NCBI GenBank assembly: GCA_902780525.1
Contig: CACZFL010000012.1
Coordinates: forward strand, 1-64,000
DNA: 64,000 nucleotides
Direction: 5' to 3'
From: an uncultured bacterium
GTDB taxonomy: Bacteria > Cyanobacteriota > Vampirovibrionia > Gastranaerophilales > Gastranaerophilaceae
The notes below the pieces were generated by a model. That model was given only the letters and a program-made list of their open reading frames with translations, was not told the DNA's origin and did no database searches. The position numbers and the translations under genes are program-made. Positions 15,807-23,150 of the stretch are shown one piece after another; position 1 is the stretch's first letter, and each line of letters opens with the position of its first letter.

Positions 15807-16739
15807 TCATCCAGCGAATAAATCTATTTCCAAGCCTTCTCGGGCAAAGATTGCATCATCTGAAGCGTATTCTTCTGCAAGTGAATCAAGTTTTTCATCT
15901 GTATAACCCGGGTCATAATGGAAAAATACAAGTTTTTTTGCTCCGATTTGCTGCTTGCAGTCAAGTGCCATTTCAAAGGTTGAATGCCCAAATCCTTGTT
16001 TTGGAACGTATATACTCAAGTAATCTTCTGTAGAATATTGTGCATCATGAATTATCAGATCGCAGCCTTTTGCAAATTTAACCAGCTTTTTATCGCCTCC
16101 TGGGTAGCTTTCTTTGTCAGTTGCATATACAACTGTTTTTCCTTTGTATGCAATTTTATAAACAAAGACACCATTTTGAGGATGTGCGTATGATTTATAA
16201 CATGTTATTACAACGTCATCTTCGGAATAGTCGCCTTCTTTTAAGTCATTTACTCTGATTACCTCAGGCATCTCACCGCTTTTAAATATTATATAGTTTG
16301 TTTCGTTTAAATCTTTTATTTTTAAATCAGCTGCGATATCACCCAAATCCAGCGGAAAAGATTTTGTAAATAATAATTTGGCAAGCTCCTGCTCTAATGT
16401 TTCATTATAATTAACACCGCCTAATAGACTCATTCTGGTTGATGCCAAGTGGCACGGACGAAAGAACGGAAAACCCTGTATATGGTCAAGGTGAATATGG
16501 CTTAATAAAATTGAACATTTTACGGGGGTTCTGTCAGTAATTGTTGTACCTGATTCAATATACTTTTGCATAAGTTCGTTTCCAAGGCTTATCAAACCTG
16601 TTCCTGCATCAAGTATTATAAGATGTCCGCCGACGCGAACTTCTACACACGAAGTGTTTCCTCCGTATTTCAAAAAATTTTTATCGGCAACCGGGTAACT
16701 TCCTCTTACACCTCTGAATTTGATTTTAAATTCATCCAT
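15807..16739 (-). CDS. MBL-fold metallohydrolase
   Basis: The 310-residue protein begins with a KFRGVRGSYPV segment and GGNTSCVEV, then ILDAGTGL and the metal-binding motif HIHLDH (81-86), with later YATDKE, HDAQY and GHSTF motifs. This pattern matches the phosphodiesterase-like MBL group that acts on phosphodiesters or cyclic nucleotides. Its ATG overlaps the stop of the metallophosphoesterase (TAATG), so the two are coupled. Two metal-dependent phosphodiesterase-type enzymes side by side suggest nucleotide-signal or phospholipid turnover, but the substrate is unknown. Confidence 0.9.
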   Translation of the reverse strand: MDEFKIKFRGVRGSYPVADKNFLKYGGNTSCVEVRVGGHLIILDAGTGLISLGNELMQKYIESGTTITDRTPVKCSILLSHIHLDHIQGFPFFRPCHLASTRMSLLGGVNYNETLEQELAKLLFTKSFPLDLGDIAADLKIKDLNETNYIIFKSGEMPEVIRVNDLKEGDYSEDDVVITCYKSYAHPQNGVFVYKIAYKGKTVVYATDKESYPGGDKKLVKFAKGCDLIIHDAQYSTEDYLSIYVPKQGFGHSTFEMALDCKQQIGAKKLVFFHYDPGYTDEKLDSLAEEYASDDAIFAREGLEIDLFAG

Positions 16740-17728
16740 TATAAATTTTCCCTTCTCATTTCAAAACTGTTATTTCTGTCAGCTTTTTCGCCGTAAAGCA
16801 TCTGAGTTCCCATTAAGCGTATTCTTGCGTGAGTTTGAGCTTCTTTTAAATTTGTTTCTTTAAGGAATACATCAACTTTTACCTTAGTTTTACCTGTATT
16901 TATATTAATTACGCGGAATGCGTTAGGGAATGATACAAGCGACGGGCAGGCTATTATAAGCAAGTTTTCGTTTTGAATAAGCCTTGCTGCATGATAATGT
17001 CCCTGCAGGACTATTACCGGATTTGTGTGTGATTTTAAAATCCTTTTTAGTTCCGGCTCATTTTCCATAGCGTGACTCGGGCTTGAATATGGTTCTGCAA
17101 CAGGTACGTGAGTACAAAGTATTATTGTTTCTTTTTTGTAGGTGTTAAGTTCATTCTTAAGCCATTCTATTTGCTCTTTTGATATTCTTCCCTTCGTTGT
17201 TACTCTGTTATCGATGATTGAATCAAGACAGATTACTCTGTATCCGCGTTTTGGGGTGAAGGCGTAATATATGTTTTTTTGTTTCATTTTTCTGTTATTT
17301 TCACCCAGAACGGATATGAATTTTGATTTTGTCAGAGGGCCGTCTATGCTAATATCGTGATTTCCGTCTATGGCATACCAGGGATAAACAAGTTTATTTG
17401 CGTGTCCTATAAATGCCTCTAATTCTGAGACTTTTGGTGTATTGATTAAATCACCAGTGAATATTACAAAATCGTAAGCACCTGAGGTATTAACCTGCAT
17501 TATTGCATCATCAAGCAGAGCTGAAGAATCTTCAAGCATCTTGTATGATGTGTTCTGTTCGTATGTGGAAAAATGCGCATCGCTGATTTGTGCAATTCTC
17601 AGATTATTGTTTGCTTCCGTGCATACCTGAGAACCTATAAAATATGCAAGAACAAGCGTTAATATCAAATTAACAACTTTAGTAAAAAATGACTCATTCT
17701 CTTGCTTTTTGTAACTTGTTTTTGCCAT
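16739..17728 (-). CDS. membrane-anchored metallophosphoesterase
   Basis: This 329-residue protein has an N-terminal membrane segment (about 18-33) and then a calcineurin-like phosphoesterase domain: QISDAHF (Asp 50, His 52), FTGDLIN, DGNHD, CTHVP and GHYHAAR, all metal-binding motifs intact. It resembles the class III cyclic-nucleotide phosphodiesterase group (CpdA-like), but substrates vary widely in this family. The catalytic domain probably faces the periplasm. It is the first gene of a coupled leftward operon with the MBL-fold and TPR genes. Confidence 0.88.
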   Translation of the reverse strand: MAKTSYKKQENESFFTKVVNLILTLVLAYFIGSQVCTEANNNLRIAQISDAHFSTYEQNTSYKMLEDSSALLDDAIMQVNTSGAYDFVIFTGDLINTPKVSELEAFIGHANKLVYPWYAIDGNHDISIDGPLTKSKFISVLGENNRKMKQKNIYYAFTPKRGYRVICLDSIIDNRVTTKGRISKEQIEWLKNELNTYKKETIILCTHVPVAEPYSSPSHAMENEPELKRILKSHTNPVIVLQGHYHAARLIQNENLLIIACPSLVSFPNAFRVININTGKTKVKVDVFLKETNLKEAQTHARIRLMGTQMLYGEKADRNNSFEMRRENL

Positions 17729-17929
17729 AACTTATATACAATAATAATATATCTGCCGACTTAAATCAACAGGTGTAAATGTATAACAAAATCCTGAACA
17801 TTTTGTAAGCTTGTAGTACTGCATTGTTACGAAATAAAAACTTGTTCAAATTTTATATAGTGCAAAAAAATTGGTTTTATGTTATTATTATCACATCAGG
17901 CAGGATTAGGAATATGAAAGGAGTTATAC

Positions 17930-18307
17930 ATGTCCAAGATTAAGGCATTTTTATTGGCAATTGCTTTATTTACTTCAACAACAGCTTTTGCATACTATAA
18001 TTTTATTGGCGAAGTCCCTTTGCCGGGTAAAACTATTGCATCACCACAGCTTCAGCAGGATACTATTTTTTCAGTAGGTGCTTATGGATTAAGAATTGCA
18101 ACAAAGGATTGCTTTACCGTAGCTATTACAAATACAGAAGTATCTAAACCTAAAAAAAATGGTGCTTGGGAAGAAATCTGGACATTAAAAGTTTGTGAAA
18201 GAGAAGGCAGATTACCTATTCAGTTTACTGAAAATGCTGATGGAACTGGAACATTTGCACTCGATTATATGAATATCAAATGGAGAACCGTCGGGGCTAA
18301 AAAATAA
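17930..18307 (+). CDS. small secreted protein of unknown function
   Basis: A 125-residue protein with a clear signal peptide (KIKAFLLAIALFTSTTAFA, cleavage before YY) and a mature part of about 105 residues with two Cys residues (KDCFTV, KVCERE) that could form a disulfide. It ends with a basic tail. AAAGGAG precedes the ATG and a strong terminator follows, so it is a single-gene transcript. I recognise no family. Confidence 0.8.
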   Translation: MSKIKAFLLAIALFTSTTAFAYYNFIGEVPLPGKTIASPQLQQDTIFSVGAYGLRIATKDCFTVAITNTEVSKPKKNGAWEEIWTLKVCEREGRLPIQFTENADGTGTFALDYMNIKWRTVGAKK

Positions 18308-18335
18308 TTTTGTTACCCTGATAAAATTTTAAATA

Positions 18336-18367
18336 AAAGGCGGGTAAATTCTTTAATTCCCGCCTTT
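18336..18367 (+). terminator. terminator of the small secreted protein gene
   Basis: AAAGGCGGG (18336-18344) pairs perfectly with CCCGCCTTT (18359-18367) across a 14-base loop. Confidence 0.8.
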
Positions 18368-18391
18368 AATAATATTACAAGGAGATTTTTT

Positions 18392-19759
18392 GTGAGCATA
18401 CATTTTGGAACTGACGGCTGGCGTGCCGTAATGGGCAAAGAATTTAACGGTGAAAACGTTGAAAGAGTAATTATGGCAATCGGTAAGTATGTTGCCGATA
18501 CATTTGGTTATGACAAGCCGATACTTGTAGGGTATGACCCGAGAAAATCCGCAGATGAGTATGCCGGATTTACGGCTAACGTATTAAAAGCAAAAGGTTT
18601 CCAGGTATATTTTTCTTCCCGTGTAGTTCCTACACCGGTACTTGCATATAACGCAAAACGCATGAATGCCTGTGCTATTATGTTTACAGCCTCTCATAAT
18701 CCGCCTGAATATTTGGGAATTAAGTTTATTCCCGATTATGCAGGTCCTGCTACATCGGAAATTACGGATGCGATTTTAGACAACCTGGATAAAGGATTCC
18801 CGAGCGGAGAAAATGGTGCTTTTATAAAGACTGATTTTGGTCCTAAGTATTATGAGCACATTGCTTCCATTGTTAATTTTGAAAAAATTCAGAGCCTTAA
18901 AACTCATATTGTTTATGATGGTCTATATTCTGCATCAATTGGATATTTTGATGAGATTTTAAAATACATCGGTATTCCTTTTCAGAGTATTCATCTTTAT
19001 CACGATTTTGAGTTTGGCGGTGGAATGCCTGACCCAAAACCAAGATTCCTAAAGGATTTAATAACAAAAGTTAAAAACACCCCGAATTCAATCGGTCTGG
19101 CAAATGATGGTGATGCTGACCGATTTGGGATTATTAACGAAAAAGGTGAGTACGTTTCACCAAATGAAATAATCGCAATTTTGTTAAAATATCTCGTAAA
19201 AGAAGGTTATAAAGGTTCTGTTGTCAAAACAGTAGGCTCTAGCCTTCTTATTGATGTTGTAGCTGAAAAACTCGGTGTAAATGTTATTGAAACTGCGGTC
19301 GGGTTTAAGCACGTAGGCGAAGCAATGCGAAATAATCAGGTTATTATAGGTGGAGAGGAGTCCGGCGGGTTAAGTATAAACGGCCATATTCCCGAAAAAG
19401 ACGGTTTGCTTGCAAATCTGCTCGTTCTTGAGGCTATGGCAGACAGTGGAAAAGCTCTTTATGAACTTCAGGAAGATATTTATGAACTTGCTGAAAACAG
19501 ATTCTATACAGATAGAATTGATTTTAAGCTTGATAATGTTGATGAGATTATGCCCATAATGGATAAAGTACTCGGCTTTAAAACAATAGGCAAGTATAAT
19601 ATAACTTCTTTTGATACAAAGGACGGGGTTAAGATGATGCTCGGAAATAAGACAAAAATTCTTGTACGTCCGAGCGGAACAGAGCCTCTTTTAAGAATAT
19701 ATTTTGAAGCAAACAGCGAAGAAAAACTTGAATATCTAAAAGAAGAATTTGTTATATAG
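18392..19759 (+). CDS. phosphoglucomutase/phosphomannomutase family protein
   Basis: The 455-residue alpha-D-phosphohexomutase has all four active-site loops: the phosphoserine loop TASHNPP (Ser 101), the metal loop DGDADRFG, the sugar loop GGEESGG and the phosphate loop RPSGTEPLLR. It interconverts hexose 1- and 6-phosphates for polysaccharide, LPS or glycogen synthesis; glucose, mannose or glucosamine as substrate cannot be told apart here. The start is GTG at 18392 with AAGGAG upstream. Confidence 0.92.
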   Translation: MSIHFGTDGWRAVMGKEFNGENVERVIMAIGKYVADTFGYDKPILVGYDPRKSADEYAGFTANVLKAKGFQVYFSSRVVPTPVLAYNAKRMNACAIMFTASHNPPEYLGIKFIPDYAGPATSEITDAILDNLDKGFPSGENGAFIKTDFGPKYYEHIASIVNFEKIQSLKTHIVYDGLYSASIGYFDEILKYIGIPFQSIHLYHDFEFGGGMPDPKPRFLKDLITKVKNTPNSIGLANDGDADRFGIINEKGEYVSPNEIIAILLKYLVKEGYKGSVVKTVGSSLLIDVVAEKLGVNVIETAVGFKHVGEAMRNNQVIIGGEESGGLSINGHIPEKDGLLANLLVLEAMADSGKALYELQEDIYELAENRFYTDRIDFKLDNVDEIMPIMDKVLGFKTIGKYNITSFDTKDGVKMMLGNKTKILVRPSGTEPLLRIYFEANSEEKLEYLKEEFVI

Positions 19760-19772
19760 GGTTAAATATAAT

Positions 19773-19802
19773 TTGAGCTTTATGCATTACATTAAATATA
19801 AT
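19773..19802 (+). promoter_or_regulatory. candidate uvrC promoter
   Basis: TTGAGC (19773-19778), 18 bases, TATAAT (19797-19802). A second TATAAT at 19804-19809 lies six bases before the ATG at 19816. Either way the leader is very short and no ribosome site exists, which argues against the earlier ATG at 19801. Confidence 0.45.
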
Positions 19803-19815
19803 GTATAATATTTTT

Positions 19816-21489
19816 ATGAATGAAGAACTTTTGGAAACGATTAAATTAGTTCCGACGCAACCGGGGTGTTATCTTTACTATAATAAAGACAATGAGATTA
19901 TCTATGTTGGAAAGGCTAAAAACCTTAAACGCAGAGTGTATAGCTATTTTCATAAAAAGCATGACAGCGTAAAGGTTACAGTTCTTGTGTCCCAGATTGA
20001 GAGAATGGAATATATAATCACGGATTCCGAAGTTGAAGCTCTTATTTTAGAATCACATTTAATCAAGAAACATAAACCAAAATACAACATTCTTTTAAAA
20101 GATGACAAAAAGTATCCGTACTTCCTGATTACAGATGAGGATTTTCCTCGGATTCAGGTAGTAAGAAAGAAAAATCTTAATCCGGATAAAGGAAGATTTT
20201 ATGGACCATATACCGATGTCGGTGCAATGTATGCAACGCTTGATTTTCTGAAAAAAATATTCCCCTTAAAGCAGTGTAAGCAGCCAAAGTTTTCAAATCG
20301 TCCTTGTCTTTATTATCATATAGGTAAATGTCTTGCGCCTTGTCAGGGAAAGGTTACTCCAGCAGAATATCAGAAGCTGATAGAACAGGTAGAGTTATTT
20401 TTAAGCGGTAAACAAACAGAGCTTTTGAAAGAAATACAGGCTCAAATGACAAAATACGCAGAAAGCGAGCAGTTTGAAAAAGCCGCTAAGATGCGTGACA
20501 GTTACAATGATTTGGTTAAAACGCTCGAACGTCAGAAAGTTGTGTATGAAAATACAAAACTTAATGAGGATATTCTAGCTGTTCTGTATGAGGATGGAAT
20601 CCTTGTAATCGTAATAATGATGGTTCGTGAGGGTCGTCTTATTGATAAAAAAGACTTTACGTATTTTGTTGATAACGCAGATAAAACGGAATACTTTGAA
20701 ACATTCTTCCGAGAGTATTATTCGACTCTGAAGCTCGAATACCCTGATAAAATTGTATCCAAAGATTTGGAAGAAGTCGGGCAAAAAGAGCTTTATCAGG
20801 AATGGCTAAAAATTATGTCCGGTAAAAAAATAAGTATTAATTATGGTAACGGCAGGGGAAAATATGGCGAACTCTATGAGCTTGCCAAAAAGAATGCGCA
20901 AAATTCCCTGGAAAATGCCCGCCTAAAGAAAATGGCTGAGATAAGGAATGATTTTAATGAAGTGGGCTCATATCTTGCAGAAAAACTTAAACTTAAGAAT
21001 TTTCCAAACAGAATTGAGTGTTATGACATATCTCATATTCAGGGTACAAATACCGTTGCATCAATGGTTGTGTTTCAAAACGGACTCCCGAAGAAAACGG
21101 CGTATCGCAAGTTTAAAATAAAAATGACAGAAGGTAAACCTGATGACTTTTTATCCATGAAAGAGGTTCTAACAAGAAGGCTGAATCGTTTAGGTGAACC
21201 AAAATGGGAAAAGCCTGATTTGATTATTATTGATGGTGGAAAAGGTCAACTTTCAAGCGTTATGCAAATTGTAGAGGGCATAAATGTTGAGGGTGTAACA
21301 GATATTGATTTTGTATCATTAGCAAAGCGAGAAGAAGAAGTATTTCTTCCGCATAAATCAAAATCAATACTTCTTCCAAGAGATTCAAACGCTTTATATT
21401 TAATCCAGCGTGTACGTGATGAGGCTCACCGTTTTGCAATAACTTTCCACAGAGAACTCAGGGGAAAAAGTGCATTAAAAGAAAAATAA
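19816..21489 (+). CDS. uvrC: excinuclease ABC subunit C, lacking the C-terminal HhH domain
   Basis: The protein has the GIY-YIG nuclease domain (GCYLYYNKDNEIIYVGKAKNLKRRV), the Cys pair region (CLYYHIGKCLAPCQ), the UVR motif (QFEKAAKMRDSYNDL) and the RNase H-like nuclease domain (ECYDISHIQGTNTVASMVVF, LIIIDGGKGQL, RDEAHRFAITFHR). It makes both incisions in nucleotide excision repair. It stops at RGKSALKEK, just where most UvrC proteins continue into a helix-hairpin-helix pair, so it is about 50-60 residues short. The next gene is convergent and immediately adjacent. Start chosen at 19816 because an earlier ATG overlaps the -10 box. Confidence 0.93.
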   Translation: MNEELLETIKLVPTQPGCYLYYNKDNEIIYVGKAKNLKRRVYSYFHKKHDSVKVTVLVSQIERMEYIITDSEVEALILESHLIKKHKPKYNILLKDDKKYPYFLITDEDFPRIQVVRKKNLNPDKGRFYGPYTDVGAMYATLDFLKKIFPLKQCKQPKFSNRPCLYYHIGKCLAPCQGKVTPAEYQKLIEQVELFLSGKQTELLKEIQAQMTKYAESEQFEKAAKMRDSYNDLVKTLERQKVVYENTKLNEDILAVLYEDGILVIVIMMVREGRLIDKKDFTYFVDNADKTEYFETFFREYYSTLKLEYPDKIVSKDLEEVGQKELYQEWLKIMSGKKISINYGNGRGKYGELYELAKKNAQNSLENARLKKMAEIRNDFNEVGSYLAEKLKLKNFPNRIECYDISHIQGTNTVASMVVFQNGLPKKTAYRKFKIKMTEGKPDDFLSMKEVLTRRLNRLGEPKWEKPDLIIIDGGKGQLSSVMQIVEGINVEGVTDIDFVSLAKREEEVFLPHKSKSILLPRDSNALYLIQRVRDEAHRFAITFHRELRGKSALKEK

Positions 21490-22038
21490 CTATCGTTTAA
21501 TTGCTCCCCAAGCTCTTATAAAACCCTTTTCGTATTTTATAAGGTAATATCCACCCTCTTTTATGTATTCAATATCGGCTTCCATATGTTCATAATCCTG
21601 CGGAGGTGTTGCTCCGGTTACGGCGTATTTTTTGTCGATTTTTTCCTGGATTTTTGCCTGTCGTTTTTTCTTTGCACGCTCTTGCTTTTCTTTTTTGGTA
21701 AGCTCTTTTTTTGAGGCATACATTTTATTTAGTTCTCTTTTGTTTTCTGCAATTTTAAATACAGGTATTACAGCAATTAAATTCTTTGATTCAATAAGGT
21801 AAAGGAACTCCCTGTCGTCAGAAAGTGCAAGCTGATAATAACCGGGGTTGATAAAGTTTCCGTTGTGGTCTGGGATATGGTCTGTTATTAAAAGTGTTGG
21901 CTGTTCGTCAGTCGGAATGGCATACCTGTATATTGTATTCTGATTTACCATAATACCCGACGGAACAACCGGATAAGGTGCCGCAGGTGCAAGATAATCA
22001 ATATCTCTTAATGCCGGTGTAACTATGCCATCTATCAT
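21490..22038 (-). CDS. unknown 182-residue protein with basic linker
   Basis: No known family is recognised. The N-terminal half (residues 1-90) is non-polar and beta-rich with many prolines and tyrosines; residues about 105-140 are a KKE-rich helix; the C-terminus (EGGYYLIKYEKGFIRAWGAIKR) is a short beta segment. The arrangement of a small beta domain plus charged helix loosely resembles the unknown protein at 5371-6639. It lies 31 bases after rnpA in the same direction and is probably cotranscribed. Confidence 0.65.
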   Translation of the reverse strand: MIDGIVTPALRDIDYLAPAAPYPVVPSGIMVNQNTIYRYAIPTDEQPTLLITDHIPDHNGNFINPGYYQLALSDDREFLYLIESKNLIAVIPVFKIAENKRELNKMYASKKELTKKEKQERAKKKRQAKIQEKIDKKYAVTGATPPQDYEHMEADIEYIKEGGYYLIKYEKGFIRAWGAIKR

Positions 22039-22069
22039 GACTTATTCCTCTTACCCCCCATGACTTACC

Positions 22070-22414
22070 CTATAATTTATATACCAATTTCCTTATTGAG
22101 TTATCAACTTCTTTAAAATCCATGTTTAGTAATCTGGAAGAAGCAACAAAAACCAGTGAAATATATTTATCAGATACAGCTCCTTCTTTAATCAGAAGTC
22201 TGTAGCTTTCTCTCATAAGTCTTTTAATTCTATTACGTTTTACGGCTCTTTTATGGATTTTTTTACTTACAACAAATCCCACCCTGGTTGGCGAGTCATT
22301 ATTTTTTTCTTTGCCGATAAAAACTGTTATTCCGCCTTTATGCAAAGTTCTTCCGGTTCTGTATGTTGCAGCAAAAGCCGTTCTTTTTTTTAGTCTGTAA
22401 TCTTTTGGTAGCAT
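22070..22414 (-). CDS. rnpA: ribonuclease P protein component
   Basis: A 114-residue basic protein beginning LPKDYRLKKRTAFAATYRTGR and carrying the RnpA signature KRAVKRNRIKRLMRESYR. It is the protein subunit of RNase P, which trims tRNA 5' ends. In most bacteria it follows rpmH and precedes yidD/yidC; here the upstream neighbour is a divergent sigma-28 gene and the downstream one an unknown protein, so the usual cluster is broken. TTTACA and TATTAT boxes (18 bases apart) lie very close to the start, leaving a short leader. Confidence 0.95.
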   Translation of the reverse strand: MLPKDYRLKKRTAFAATYRTGRTLHKGGITVFIGKEKNNDSPTRVGFVVSKKIHKRAVKRNRIKRLMRESYRLLIKEGAVSDKYISLVFVASSRLLNMDFKEVDNSIRKLVYKL

Positions 22415-22459
22415 AATCTAATTTTATAATACTATAATTCTTCTGAACATGTAAACAAA

Positions 22460-22520
22460 TGTAACAATTTTCTTTTATTGTATGCCTAATTACTAAAGTT
22501 TTTCCTATTTTTGCCGATAA
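22460..22520 (+). promoter_or_regulatory. perfect sigma-28 promoter with upstream TGTAACAATTTT element
   Basis: TAAAGTTT (22494-22501), 11 bases, GCCGATAA (22513-22520): identical to the FliA consensus of enterobacteria. TGTAACAATTTT at 22460-22471 lies 22 bases before the -35 box. It drives the protein starting at 22545. Confidence 0.9.
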
Positions 22521-22544
22521 CAAATACATAAGGAGAATTAGTTA

Positions 22545-23150
22545 ATGTCAGAAGATTATAAAGTTATTAAAAACTCGGATGTTTCTGAGCAATCTGAAAA
22601 TCAGCCTCCTCAAGTTGAGCAAAACTCAGGGAAAATAATTGATGAAGCAAATTATAAAGTCAGGGGACCAAAAGAAAGCGGTCCAACTGTTGTTGGACGT
22701 GGCGGTGATCCGTTGTTTCGCCGCATACATGCAACAAGAGAACAATTATTTGAGCTTATGCAGGAAACCCAGACTGTTCAGGATTGGGTACAAAGAGAAA
22801 CCTGTAATAATGCTGCTTTGTCATGTCTTGAAGAAGAAAATTTGAAAGAAGATTATTTTGCTATAAAAGATGGTTTTGTATCTCCAAACGGAGCATATGG
22901 TAAAATTTCTCTAATGGGATTTAAAACTCCAACAGGTGTTGAAATTCCGCGTTTAAAAGTCTATGATACCAACGGTGAAGTTCTAGAGGTTCTCTCAGGA
23001 CCTATGGCCATAGATGAAATCAGAACAAGAGTTTTTGCATACAGAACTTCTTCTGATGGGTACGAAATTGTTCCATCAGAGGTTGATGTTCCTGCAGAAG
23101 AAGGTGTTATCGCTGACTATTCAGGAAATCCAGAGGATTATATTACTTAG
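22545..23150 (+). CDS. unknown sigma-28-controlled protein, 201 residues
   Basis: The gene has a perfect flagellar late promoter 25 bases upstream and an AAGGAG ribosome site. The protein has no signal peptide or membrane segment. Residues 1-50 are polar and probably disordered; about 60-200 look like a compact alpha/beta domain (FRRIHATREQLFELMQETQTVQDWV, then ISLMGFKTPTGVEIPRLKVYD). It ends acidic. I recognise no family. By its promoter it is predicted to act with the flagellum or chemotaxis. Its last eight bases overlap the end of the convergent ATPase gene. Confidence 0.75.
   Translation: MSEDYKVIKNSDVSEQSENQPPQVEQNSGKIIDEANYKVRGPKESGPTVVGRGGDPLFRRIHATREQLFELMQETQTVQDWVQRETCNNAALSCLEEENLKEDYFAIKDGFVSPNGAYGKISLMGFKTPTGVEIPRLKVYDTNGEVLEVLSGPMAIDEIRTRVFAYRTSSDGYEIVPSEVDVPAEEGVIADYSGNPEDYIT

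Noticed and set aside
16681-16688. TTATCGGC, a perfect complement of the sigma-28 -10 box
   Set aside because: No TAAAGTTT at the N11 distance on the minus strand, and it lies inside the start of the MBL-fold gene.
22338-22529. 63-codon minus-strand frame upstream of rnpA as rpmH
   Set aside because: Its sequence has no L34 features and it overlaps rnpA in another frame and the sigma-28 promoter.
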